This document shows positions 46,901-60,800 of a stretch of 64,000 nucleotides of DNA, in pieces. The DNA is taken from positions 128,140,972 through 128,204,971 of the forward strand of contig NC_068355.1 of assembly GCF_020536995.1 (NCBI RefSeq). The letters are read 5' to 3'. Position 1 is the stretch's first letter; every line of letters starts with the position of its first letter. A model generated the notes under the pieces. That model ran no database searches. It had not been told where the DNA came from and saw only the letters and a list, made by a program, of their open reading frames with translations. The stretch comes from Dreissena polymorpha. Taxonomy: Eukaryota; Mollusca; Bivalvia; Myida; Dreissenidae. The translations under genes were made by a program, and so were the position numbers.

Positions 46901-48760
46901 ATTGGATGATGTCAGGGGCAAGGTTAACCATCAACACGTCCTCTAATGCCTTTGCAACTTCACGCGAACTCTTCGTTTTCAGGGGTTTTGGCATAACGTA
47001 CCTAGAATAAACGTCCACGACTTGTAGAATATAACTGTATGTGGACCCCTTGTAGCTAACACTTTGATTTTTCATGCTAATTATGTCAATCTGCCATCTT
47101 TTGCCTGGTTCCTCTTCTGTAATTGTCTTTGGCTTTGGCTTGTTTGTAAATCTCGGATACTTCTCATGGTAATACTTGCTATTGTACAGTATTTCAAGGA
47201 TAGCTTGTTCCGAGAACCCCGTGTAATTTACTTTCAGTTTGTTGTAAATAACCCTTGCTCCACATCCTTTGTTTTCCATGAACATCTTCTCAACAAATCT
47301 AGGAAGATCTTCTTTCACAAGGACTTGCTTTCCGCCACACAATAAAGAACCCCGGTCACCAAGCTCGAAGTCCTTACGTTTTCTAATCATGGCCAAACAA
47401 TTATTCTCTTCAGGTGTCCGTTTCTTCACAGGGACATCGAACGATCCGTTTAAACATCTGACAATAATGTCGTACTTCGACCTGGGCAAGCACCCTAATT
47501 GCTTCCTTTTTCTCCTAATTGCTTCCTTCATCTGAAATAATATAATAAGTTATTATACATTTATACTTCATTAGTTAATAGAGCTTGTATTGAACACCGC
47601 GTGTCGAAAACGAATGTCTCACGACATGAGCTGAGCTAAAATCACTCGTCTGATAGCTCCGCTAAAATTTACAATCCGAACTTCCGGGCAATATGCGCAA
47701 TGAAAGTAGCAAGTACTTCATGTAAAGTTTCATTGAAATCCAACCGAATTCAAATTCAGGGGAAAAATAGCGGGCAAACTTATGGCGGTCAACGGACAAA
47801 CGGTCTGTAGAAACCAATGCTACGTGGATGGAAGGGATATAAAGAAGGGGCCCTGGGGGCCTAGGTCGCTCACCAGAAGTCACGAATAGGCAGGGTTCGA
47901 AGGTCAAAGACCTATAAACTCCATAAAATTTAAAATGTTCAAATCTACAGATTACAGGAGCTCGATCTGATTTTGGTGGAAAATACACTTTCGAAAAAAT
48001 GACTGTAGCTTAAATATTTTAGCAGTTTAGGAGTTACGCACCCGGAAGGAATGCCACGGACAATTGGATAGACGGACGGACAACTGCAAATGCACTCTGA
48101 GGGGGGGGGGGGGGGGCATAAAACATAAAAATCAATGCATGTTAAAACATCAATGCATATTAAGACAACTGAAAATTAAAATTATGTACAGTACTTACTG
48201 TCAAGAATTCTTTTGAAGTTTGAAGAAAGTTTGGATTTCAATTCTTTCTAGTCGAAAATCACAACTTTTCTTGCCGACCGCCAAGTCATATATGGTTACT
48301 GACTTCTGAGTAAGACTCGTGTGCAAAATTCCCGCCTTTTTAAAGCGGCACGTTATCAAAGAAAAAATCGGAAACTTCAAAGCTTTGTCGGCTTCTCAGC
48401 AATATGACGTCGGAACGACAAATCAACTTTACAAAGTAATGTTTAGGAATACAGTCACACCTGTCTAAAGCAGCCAGTCAAACATCCTTATTTTTGGAGA
48501 GATATATTCATTTAAAAGAGCTCAAAATCTCTTAAATCGGATTTTGGTGAAAATACACTTTCGAAAAAAAAAGTTTTAAAAATTTGAAAATTGCTATTAA
48601 TGATCTCAACGAAAGTATCTGGCCCGCCCGGGAATCGAACCCAGGCCGCCTGCGTGCCAATCTGACGCGCAACCGACTGAGCTCGCCGGAGAAACAGTTA
48701 CACAACCAGCAAAATCAATGTAAAGTGTGGTTAGGTTAGCTGTTTCTGTTACTGCTAGTT

Positions 48761-48831
<71 letters not shown>

Positions 48832-51800
48832 ACTTTTGTCACTTCCAATATTAGGTTAATACAATGTATTTGAGTTTGAAAAAAAGTTTACACATCGGCA
48901 GACTATTTCATTTATTAAGAAATACATAATTTATGTACCATATACGTAGGCCATTTTCATTTTTATGAGTTTTTTTGGTATGTACCAAATACGTTTTGGC
49001 GAGCATAGAAAAACTTATTCCAACCGAATATGGTACAATGTTTGTACCATATTCGGTCGAAAATTGTACCATCTTCGGTCCGAGTATGGTACATTTGTAC
49101 CATATTCGGCCGAATATGGTACAAATGTACCATATTCGTTTTTGTACCAAATACGGTCCGACAGAGCTTTAAGAGCGCAATATCACCATAAATTGTTAGC
49201 AGGCAATAAGTCGAACCAATATGTTGCTACAGTATAGAAACACACTGAGATGGTTGAACACTAGATACCACCCGGTATGGAAACGTTTAATTCATGAATT
49301 GTTTTTCATTGCGTATTTGTGAAAATTTGACATAGGCTTTAAGTTTGTTATTAAACAGGTGTAAACATTAAGGGCGAAATAAAGGAAATACACAATCTTT
49401 AGTTAATAATGGTTTTATAAGTGATACATGAATCGTTGGACATTATTTAAGTCTTGGGAAATTAACATGCACAATGAATAAATAAGTCATAGAATGTTAG
49501 TCAATGAATTTTGTTTGATCTGTTTGACCTGCTTTGTGTACACAGCGATCGATGATTGCACTGTATTATAGAACACCAGCTGTAATGCGGGCCGCGTAGC
49601 TTAATGTAATGCTTAAGAGTATTTAGAAATTAAACACGTTAGGGCCTAACTGAATAGCCAACCGAACTATTTTTCTTGTAAAGATTAAATGCTTTTTTAT
49701 AAAATAAATTAAACGTACTTTTTAAGGAATAATTCTTCCAAATTCATTTCCCGGCATAATTCCAATCTACGTTTTATCGTACTTCAAACAACATGTCACG
49801 CAGACGAAGGGATTTAATAATGTGTACAGGAACAAACTACTTAAGTTGGTATACATTGATATACATAAGATTTTGTTTATGAACAATATCGTTTTGTTTT
49901 ACTCGTCGCATCATTTAACTTGTGATATGTGGGTAGAAGTTGATTTGCGGAAGTTGACACGATGATTAAATTCGCGATACAAATCAGAAGAGAACAGAAA
50001 ATGACGGTACTTTATTGCACCCCGGTTTGCATTATACAACAATATATATTGAAACATTGGTCCGTTTACTTTAAGTTTGTTTAACCAAACTTGAGACTGT
50101 GTTTCGAAACATCAATTGTATTAAAAATATTTGTTTTGCTGCAATTTTACCCATTTAACGTCATATCTGCTTTATCAGAATTTAACATATTTATTGATAA
50201 TTTTCGTCATCAACGATGACACCACAACCGTATGACACAAATCTTTTTATTTATCAACACAGAAAATATTGAAATAAATTTAATTACAAAACTACACTTT
50301 ACATGAAGCTGAAGTAAAACGACACCTTAAGAAGATTCATACAACAAGTATTTGAATGTTGTGAGCGATACGAAGCTAGTATAAGCGGTCCCATAAAAAA
50401 GCATGATAATAAGCATTATAAATGTGTTTCTTTCTCATTCAAAATCTGCACACGACATGCACGTTGCACTTGATTTATATGGAAGTATATTTAAAAAAAG
50501 CGTTACAAATACATTTTATCACAATCCAAATAGTAGTATCTGGCGGAACATGTTTAAACGTAGTCATCTTAAAACGCGTTTTAAAACTCTTGCCGAAACT
50601 AGCCACTCTCGATGGCTTACTTGTGTGAATTCGCTACATTTGTTTTCGACGGGCGGCGTTTAGAGTATTCTCAGTTACTGGTGTGGCAAGCTTTATTTTT
50701 TGTATAAAGAAATTGGTAACGAGAGAAAGTAAGTTACCGATGATTGTGATCCTTTTATTATATTATTCTATCTTGATATTAGTTGCAATGCCGATTGTCG
50801 TTTGAAGAAATTTCTTATTTTTTATTTTCCATTCGTCTACATCGTTACGTCTTCTGCTGTTTATACAAATGATTGTTCGCTCACCATTTAGTAAGTAAAG
50901 ACGTTGGCGTTGAGTAGTTTTTGTATCGTCTTCACCGGTGTTATTAACCAATGTTTTGCCCTCGCATTGCTTATATCATTCTTGGTGCTCTCGTCTTTGT
51001 TAAAGTTATTGACATCGGATCTAAATTGAAACCGTTTATTATTACTGCAATTAGTATTGGAGAATTAACCAACATGTATCGACATTAAAACATATTCTCC
51101 ATTTTTAAAAGGATTTTACCGATAAGCCGCTGAAGAATATGTTACTGAAAAACTTGCAATAATTGTATGACTGACCCCATTGGTATGCAGGTATCAAAAA
51201 TAATACGAAGCACTTGGTATACTCGTATTAGCTATAATTAGATGTACACACGAGTATATGTACCAGTATAACTTTTACAATGTTTTTTTATTCAACTGTT
51301 CTTTTTAGAGCGGCCATTTGATCCGAAAAAAAGTCACATTCTTTCTTGCAATTGAAATCTAGTACAGCATACACGCCTTCACATTGTGGGCATTACTTTT
51401 TTAACGTTTTGACTTTATTTAATATGTTCAACCGATCTTGAAATGGTGTAGGAAAACACAAATGAAACAGCGTCGCAAAATCAATTAAATTATATCATAA
51501 TGAGAAATAAAAAATTATTTTCAGACAAGCAGTTTCTCAAAGGTTAGTGACAGACGTGTTAATTATTTGTATAAAGACCCTTTTCCCGCATTATTACAGA
51601 CTGTGGTGCTGTTCCGGTAATTGCTGGTGTAAAAGTTGCACAACCTAATACAACATTGTTTGGCGCCACGACAACATACACTTGCGACGCGCCATTAACT
51701 GGAACAGGAAACATAGAGTGTCAGGCCATTGGATGGACAACACCAGCACCTTGTGGTAATTTGTGTTCAGATATACAATATGTAATGGAAGAAGATTGCG

Positions 51801-54800
51801 TAATGGTTGTGAATGCGGTTCGTTAATAGACATATTAAAGGCTCCTAGTCGAGTCCCAAAGCATATTAAGTTGTGATAACCAGTCCTTATTAAATATAAG
51901 TGTCCATCATATACAGTCCTTTTCATAGTTGTCCCTAAATGCGTATAGGATGGAAAACTAAAAATATTGTATGAAATACCAAATATTACTATATTACCTT
52001 GATTTGATAAAGGGTTATGGAATTCATTGACAACATTTTCATTTAGTTTATGTCCATACTGATTTTCCGCCAGAAATATTAAATTAATGCAATATTATAA
52101 TATACTTTTCATCACAACTGATACGTGTTTTGCTGAAATAAACATAAGCATGTCTCCCTATCCTGAACATGTAAATGGTATGTCTTCAGTCCAATATTTT
52201 CTTGTAAGATCGTGCTATGATGTTTATTTAGAGAATTGTTGTGCGCTTGGTTTGTGACTAAGCCTTGGATATGTGTGAAGTTCGGCTAACATTCAACCCG
52301 GTTGAACTCCCCATTGCTTTGCAATGACCGTTGCAAGACGGTTATCCCAGTTGTAACATTTTTATGTTAATAGTTGTTGTTTTGTTGTTGTTTTAAATTA
52401 GTTAATAAGGAAACTTTGTGTTCTCCTGATATAGTTTATGGAGTTTCATAGGTAACAGTATACCCTTTAAAATAAACAACAGTTTTGCACCAATAGTCAC
52501 ACAAGTCAAGATGACGGATAATCGAACATTCTGCACAGAATCGGATTAAAATACATGTACTATTGATTTGAAACATACGTTTTTAACAAGTTGACCAGCT
52601 CATGTCTGCTGGGGTTAGTCAATGACTGCAAGACTGTGTCTTTAAGTCATCTTCACCAAATACGAATGAGGCAATGACAATTTACAGGTACTCATAATAT
52701 TATTTAAATATTTTGAAATTCAATTATTTCTTCAACGAACATTACTCAACTTTTTAAATATAGATAAATAATAAATTATCATATCGTTGATAGCTTTCAA
52801 AAATTCAGTGATGCAACTGTTTTTAAATTATATCAAAAGGTGATAACTAAAGTTATCAAAATATGCTCATATATCCAATAAAACAAAACTTTCTAAATAT
52901 GATGATATGAACGGTGTATGAAAGACGATATTATGATTACTACTATTTATATAATAAAACAGAATTCATACAGCCAGGATTTAAAAGTTCAATTAAGGAT
53001 TATATTTGGATATAGGTGGTCCAACGTCAAAGTTATTGTTACTAAAAATTGCAAAAAAAAATCTATAACTTTAGTCTTGATATAGATGTTTCACTGACAT
53101 TTACATATAATTACATTACATGCGAACATGGCCTCAAATTGCACAATGTTCAGTTATTTAGTACACTGAAGAATGAAATCGTAATTTAATGGCTTCCTAT
53201 GTTGATGATTAATATGCAACACCTGCTTTCCTTTCATATACCGTTCACATAATTAGGTCTGTAAAAGGTTGTCTGTGTTAGTTGTATTTGGACATTGTCA
53301 TGACTTCATTATTCTCTTTTTGATTTAATTTAAAAGAAGTAACACTGATATTTTGAAATGCGATCCAATATTTCCATCCATACTGTGTAATAGTACTGTC
53401 CATCTTTTACACAATATCTAAAATGTTTATGTTGATTGTTGAAGCAACTATTCGAATATACTAAAAGCTTCTGTTAGCTTATGTCTGTGACATAAATATG
53501 CTTATACTTAATTATTAAATTAATTGAAGTTAATACATTTTATTGACACTTATGTTGCAAACTTCTGGTCTAATTGGGAAGGTGACGACGCAAATAATAC
53601 TGATAAGTATAATGATGGTAACTAAATAAATGAAATGCATCTTGTGAATGAGTCAAAGAGTGAATGAGTAAGGGAGTTAGTCAGGCAATAAGTTAGTCAG
53701 TCAGTGAGAGATCGTGTAAGTAAATGAGTCAGTTAGTGAATTAGACGAAAAGGGAGTAAGCGTTAACGTCAGTGATTGAGTGAGCGACTCCGTGTTGGAG
53801 AAATTACCTGAGTATTTGAGACAGACAGTAAGTGAGTCAATGAGTAGGAGTGTGAGTTAGTTGTTCAGTGGGTCAGTCAGTGAGTAAGTTGGTGAGTTAG
53901 TGAGCGAGTAAGTAAGCGAAGAAGTAAGTGAATAAATAAGAGTGAGTGAATCATTCAGTGAGTGAGTGTGTGAGTGAGTGTGTGAGTGAGTGAGTGAGTG
54001 AGTGAGTGAGTGAGTGAGTGAGTGAGTGAGTGAGTGATTGAGTGAGTGAGTGAGTGAGTGAGTGAGTGAGTGAGTGAGTGAGTGAGTGAGTGAGTGAGTG
54101 AGTGAGTGAGTGAGTGAGTGAGTAGGTGAGTGAGTGAGTGAGTGAGTGAGTGAGTAAGTCATTGAGTTAATGAGTGAGTTCGTCATTTAGTCAGTAAATT
54201 AGGTAGTAAGTGTTCAGTTATCGATTATTTAAGCGATTTATTTATTATTTGATTGATTGATTTATTTATTAATTGAATGAGTGATTAGGTTAATGAGTGA
54301 GAGAGTGAGTGTGGGCTTCAGTGAGCGAGTCAGTGAATGAGTCAGTCAGTGAGTAAGTGAGTCAGTGAGTCAGTGAGTCAGTGAGTAAGTGAGTCAGGCA
54401 GTGAGGGAGTCAGGCAGTGATGGAGTGAGTCAGGCAATGACTGAGTCAGGCAATGACTGAGTGATTGAGTGAGTGAATGAGTCAGTCAGTCAGTGAGCCA
54501 GTGAGTGAGTGAGTGAGTGAGTGAGTCAGTCAGTCAGTCAGTCGGTGAGTCAGTCAGTCGTGCAGAGGGTGAGTCAGTGAGTTAGTGAGAGTCAGTGATT
54601 CAGTGAGTAAATGGGTGAGTTCTCAGTCAGTCAGTCACTTAGTCGGTCGGTCGGGTGCTCGGTCAGCAAGTCAGTACAATGGTCTTTCTGACTAGTTAGT
54701 CAGCGTTACAGTTTGTCTGTGTTTAAGTTGGTCTGTTCATGTGCGTTGAATCAGTGTGTGATTCAGTGGGTTTTCTGGCATTGGACTGGGCTCTTATCAA

Positions 54801-57800
54801 CTCACATACTATGTTTTAACAATTGGAGCTAAAATGTTATCAAACAATGTCAGTAAAATTCGTTTTTGTAAAAAGCTGACGATTTATTTTACTCATTCAT
54901 TCAAATAGTGACTACTTAATTTATTGAGTGACGTATTGAGTATGTGAGTAAATGAGGGAATGCGTTAATGAGTAAGTGAATCAGTGAATGTGTGAGTGAG
55001 TGGGTGAGTGAGTGAGTGAGTGAGTGAGTGAGTGAGTGAGTGAGTGAGTGAGTGAGTGAGTGAGTGAGTGAGTGAGTGAGTGAGTGAGTGAGTGAGTGAG
55101 TGAGTGAGTGAGTGAGTGAGTGAGTGAGTGAGTGAGTGAGTGAGTGAGTGAGTGAGTGAGTGAGTGAGTGAGTGAGTGAGTGAGTGAGTGAGTGAGTGAG
55201 TGAGTGAGTGAGTGAGTGAGTGAGTGAGTGAGTGAGTGAGTGAGTGGTTTGACGTTCGGTCTGCAAATCAGTCAGTTGAACAGTCATTAACTCAGACAAT
55301 ATATAGACGAACTTCATTAGTATATTAACAAAGATGCACTGGCCATTGTTTAGCTGTCAATTGATTGAACAGAAAAGATTTTTGTGTTTGTTGTTTAAAA
55401 TTAATAATATACATCTTGCGATTTAATCAATATTTTTAGAGTGCCCAGTGTTAACAGCTCCTGAATATGGAGCAGTGGACAAAAATTCAACCACTACACC
55501 TATTGGTGGAGTTGCAACCTACACATGCAATCCCAATCTTGTCATCAACGGTGTAGATAAGCCATCGTGTACAGCCAACGGTTGGAATAGCACTAAACCC
55601 ACATGCGGTACGTTCAAGAAAGCGCTCATGTAAAAAATATAATAATTTAAACACCATCTTCCTTATCAGAGGTCTAGATTTAGTTCAGTAGTTTAAGGTA
55701 TAGTTAAATAACACAAGATCTAACTTAGTATTGAAAAAAAAACGGTTTAACGCGACATTACAGTATGTTACATAGGGATAATATAAACGAGTAAAAAACT
55801 GTGTGTGCCTCTATGCAGGCGTTCTAATGGCGTTGTGTCAATAAATAAAGCTTAACATTCTGTGTTTATTGATCTTCTCATAATAACTCTTCGTTTTTGA
55901 GTAATCGGTTAATTGATTTGTTGTTTAATTGCTGTGATAGTGACAGAAAGATTGAGTAAGTGAGGGAGTTAAAAATATAGTTAGTGAGTAAGTTATTAAT
56001 TGGTCAAGTCACCGAATCAGTGAGTGATTCCTTGAATGATTGATTGAGGGAGATTTAAAATGAGTGAGTCCGTCATTGATTAAGTAAGTCAATGAGTGAG
56101 TGAGTCAAGCTGTGTGTAAGTAAGTCAGTGAGTCAATGAGTTACTTGCTAAGTGAATGTGTCGTGAGTGATTTAGTGAGTGGGTCTGTCGGTCGGTTGTT
56201 ATGTCAGTCTGACGGTTGTCGGTCGTTTGGTCGGTCGTCTAAAGGTCAGTAAATCAGGGTATGTATAGACGTATTTTATTATTTGAAAAGAAATAGTACA
56301 TATAACATTTCTGAAGCCAAGTAATGCTATAGCTTTGTCGTTGTTTGTTTTATTGTTGTTGTTATTTTAAAAAAGTACAAGCATGTTGTAATTCATTTTA
56401 AAATTTCGTTTTCAGAGTGCCCAGTGTTAACATCTCCTGAATATGGAGCGGTAGACAAGGTTTTAACCACTACACCTATTGGTGGAGTTGCAACCTACAC
56501 ATGCAATCCCAATCTTGTCATCAACGGTGTAGATAAGCCATCGTGTACAGCCAACGGTTGGAATAGCACTAAACCCACATGCGGTACGCTCGAAAACGCG
56601 CTTATGTAAAAATATAATAATTTAAACACCATCTTCCTAATCAGAGGTCTAGATTTAGTTCAGTAGTTTAAGGTTTAGATAAATAACAAAAGATATAACG
56701 TACTATTTAAAAATAAACATCGGTTGAACGCAACATTACAGTATGTTACATAGGGATAATATCAACGGGTTAACAACTGTGTGTGCCTCTATGCAGGCGT
56801 TCTAATGGCGTTGTGTCAATAAATAAAGCTTAACTTTCTGTGTTTATTGATCTCGTAATAACTCTTCGTTTTTGAGTAATCGGTGAATTGATTTGTTGAT
56901 TTATTGGCTGTGTTAGTGACAGAAAGATTGAGTAAGTGAGAGAGTGAACAATATAGGCAGTGAGTGATTGAGTTATTAATTGGTCAAGTCAGTGATTCAG
57001 TGAGTGATTCATTGAATGATTGATTGAGAGAGAAATAAAATAAGTGAGTTAGTCAATGGGTAAGTAAGTCAATGAGTGAGTGAGTCAAGCTGTGTGTAAG
57101 TAAGTCAGTGAGTCAATGAGTTACTTACTAAGTGAATGTGACGTGAGTGATTGAGTCATTTGGTCCGTCGGTTGTTTTGTCGGTCTTAAAGTCAGTAAGT
57201 CAGGGTTAATATGGACGCACTTTATTATTTGAACAAAATAGCAAATATAACATTTCTGAAGCCAATTCATGCTATAGCTTTGCCATAGTTTGTTTTATTG
57301 TTGTTGTTATTTAAACAAATTACATGCATCTTGTAGTTCATTTTTAAATTTCGTTTTCAGAGTGCCCAGAGTTAACAGCTCCTGAATATGGAGCAGTGGA
57401 CAAAAATTCAACCACTACACCTATTGGTGGAGTTGCAACCTACACATGCAATCCCAATCTTGTCATCAACGGTGTAGATAAGCCATCGTGTACAGCCAAC
57501 GGTTGGAATAGCACTAAACCCACATGCGGTACGCTCAAAAACGCGCTTATGTAAAAATATAATAATTTAAACACCATCTTCCTAATCAGAGGTCTAGATT
57601 TAGTTCAGTAGTTTAAGGTTTAGATAAATAACACAAGATATAACGTACTTTTTAAAAATAAACATCGGTTGAACGCAACATTACAGTATGTTACATAGGG
57701 ATAATATCAACGAGTTAACAACTGTGTGTCTTTCTGTTCAGGCGTTCTAATGGCGTTGTGTCAATAAATAAAGCTTAACCTTCTGTGTTTATTGATTTTC

Positions 57801-60800
57801 TCGTAGTAACTCTTCGTTTTCTAGTTATCGGTGAATTGATTTGTTGATTAATTTTCTGTGTTAGTGACAGAAAGATTGAGTGAGTGAGGGAGTGAAGAAT
57901 ATAGTCAGTGAGTGAGTGAGTTATTAATTGGTCAAGTCAGTGAATCAGTGAGTGATTCCGTGAATGATTTATTATGTGAGATATACAGTGAGTGAGTCAG
58001 TCAATAGGTAAGTAAGTCAATGAGTGAGTGAGTCATGATGTGTGTAAGTAAGTCAGTGAGTCAATGAGTTACTTACTTAGTCAATGTTTCGTGAATGATT
58101 GAGTGAGTGGGTCTGTCGGTCGGTTGTTATGCCAGTCTGTCGGTTGTCGGTCGTTTGGTCGGTCTAAACGTCAGTTAGTCAGGGTTAATATGGACGTACT
58201 TTATTATTTAAAAAAAAATAGCACATATAACATTTCAGAAACCAATTCATGCTATAGCTTTGTCATGTTTTTGTTTTATTGTTTTTGTTATTTAAACAAA
58301 TTACAAGCATCTTGTAGTTCATTGCAAAATTTCGTTTTCAGAGTGCCCAGTGTTAACAGCTCCTGTATATGGAGCAGTGGACAAAAATTCAACCACTACA
58401 CCTATTGGTGGAGTTGAAACCTATACATGCAATCCCAATCTTGTCATCAACGGTGTAGATAAGCCATCATGCACAGCCAACGGTTGGAGTAGCATTAAAC
58501 CCACATGCGGTACGTTAAAAACAACGTAGCGTGTTTAACTAAAATATATGGAACGACATGTACCTTAATAAAGTAAATATATAGTATGGTAGTTAGTGTT
58601 AAAGGAGGGGCCTTTTCACGTTTTGGTAAATTGGCAAAAGAAAAATAAGTTTTTTTCAGATTCGCGAAGTTTCGTTTTAGTTATGATATTTGTGAGGAAA
58701 CAGTATTACTGAACATTTACCATGCTCTAAAGTATCCTTTAGATCTTTAGATGCCTCTTTTGACGATTTAAACCCCTGACACCTATAAAGCGTTGCAACG
58801 CGGAACGATTTGGAGAATTCTGATGTTGTCGTTATATTTTGTTATATTTTGTTAAACTACGAGGATTGGTTATATAAAGTATTAAATACATCCATCATTA
58901 TATGAGCACGGATTGTAGAGTGGTCTATGTTGTAGGCTTTTACTCCAGGACTCAAGGGGTCAAAGGTTCGAGCCCTGTTGAGGGTTACTTTTTTTATAAA
59001 AAAAATTCTTGATTTTGTACTGGAAATTTTTAGATCCAATGTTTTTACATTTATCAATAAAAGGTATTTAATGACAAACTTAATCACATGCCAAAATCTG
59101 TGAAAAGCCCCTTTAAGAGTAATGACAATTTATAAAGGATCTAATGTAGCATTAAATTACACAATAACCAATTAAATAATGGCATTTTATGATACTAAAC
59201 GGAACACTCGCTCAATAAAATTGTTTCTAGTCCCCATGATTCGTTACCTAAAGAATTCAGATTAATTAACACACCGATGAACACAGATAAAAGAGTCATT
59301 ATAAGATTTTAATTTATCAATATCAAGAGAATAGCAACGATGTGTAATGTTTATTTATTATATATTTAATAATAATTTATAGATATGAACTCGATCACAC
59401 TATCGATACATGTGTCAATCAGTAAGGAAACAACACTTCTGTAAAGGTGTTATTCTTAAGTTCCGGATAAACGAATAAACCGTAAAGCCTTACCTTCAAG
59501 AACTGATTTAACAGAGAAGAGTTTCCACAAACGAGAAAGGCTAACGTCAAGTCTCAAGCTGTTGGGTTAAAGATAATTGATAAAATCCAAAAACGTTTTA
59601 ATATTTACTCTTGATATTTCAGGTTGTGAAATACTACCTGACATCAACGGCGGATCTTCAGGGAACGCCAGTACCGCTATCACAGCTGTGGGTGACTCAA
59701 CAACGTTCAGATGCAACTCTGGGTTGGATCGTGTGGGAAACGAAACACTGACGTGTCAAGCGACCGCTGGCTGGGGAATGCTTCCCGAATGTAGTACGCA
59801 CGTTATGTGGCGCTATATATATCTAAATATTGATTAACACATTATGCCCAGTGGACTCTCCCATCCTTCTAAATTGGATCAATTTATTTCCTAAATAAGG
59901 GATTTCTCATATACTTATTGCTATATTTTGAATATTTCTTACAGAAATTCCTTTAAGCAAACAGTGCATCATGCGGCGTCTCATCTGGGTCTAAGCTGTT
60001 TGCAAAGGCCTTTTTTTCTAGACGCTAGGCATAAATGGGTTTATGCTTAAGTATGCTCTTTCGGTCATTGAAAAGCAAATGATAAACGTTGAAAAGCCTA
60101 TCATTCCGTACATAGTATGTCTAGTGTATCATAAGTAATTGTGTTTCGTATTGGTTGTAGACCATAGGGTGTAATAAGGTACAAATGTACAATAATATAT
60201 GTATACACCATAATCATCATCAGCAGCAGCAGCAACAGAAGCAGCGCTAATATCGCTATAATTGTTTATGTTTGGTTTTAATAATTATTACCAGAATGCC
60301 AAGCGTTCGCTAATCCCGAAAACGGATATGTAACATTTACTGAAGTCGGTGGTAAAGTGGCTATCAATACAAAGGCAAATTACTCCTGCAGAAGTGGGTT
60401 TACTCGGGTCGGAAACGAAGAAAGAACTTGTACAGCAGTCTCCGGTTGGAGCGGGTCGGCCCCCGTTTGTCGTAAGTCAACAACGGCATATATCAATAAC
60501 AATAACCATATGTAAAATAGATGCCTAACATGCGTTAACAAAAACAAGCTTAAGTTATATCCTGCTTTCTCGTAAATAAGACGACATAAAATTGGATAAT
60601 TGCCTTAACATAACCTCACCTGTAAACTTAAACTTTAAGTCAACTTAAAACATAGCACGAGATTGTATAAAACATTGAATTTTAATTCACGATGAACAGG
60701 AACATTTCAAAGCCTTTTATAGATACAATTTAGCATATTAATTTTGGCTGATTATGCTTGTGAGTATTCAGTGATATATTTCAGTATTGCTGATGCAAAT

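Larger units (their letters stand above)
43578..49176 (-). mobile_element. Ginger-like DNA transposon, apparently whole
   Basis: Terminal inverted repeats of about 82-84 bp (43578-43661 and 49095-49176) share GTCGGACCGTATTTGGTACA, the inner GAATATGGTACA words and the outer GCTCTTA. One long reading frame (44808-47531, minus strand) encodes the transposase. No reverse transcriptase, capsid, polymerase or LTR is seen. Subterminal regions hold many GTACCATATTCGG/CCGAATATGGTAC words, likely transposase sites. I cannot fix a target-site duplication, so the outer edge is uncertain by roughly 10 bp. It sits in reverse orientation in a gene 3 intron. The Ginger label rests on the gypsy-like integrase with TIRs and the OTU domain. 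Confidence 0.75.

Noticed and set aside
43578-49176. LTR retroelement or Polinton
   Set aside because: The integrase core could suggest either, but there are terminal inverted repeats rather than LTRs, and no reverse transcriptase, capsid, packaging ATPase or DNA polymerase. A cut-and-paste DNA transposon fits better.
53857-55317. Minus-strand frames of Thr-His-Ser-Leu repeats
   Set aside because: Pure GTGA tetranucleotide arrays give a 12-bp periodic frame without stops; no splice sites or unique sequence support a gene.
53640-58100. CRISPR array or centromeric satellite from the repeated units
   Set aside because: There are no fixed repeats with unique spacers; the pattern is simple GTGA sequence plus exon-containing segmental units.
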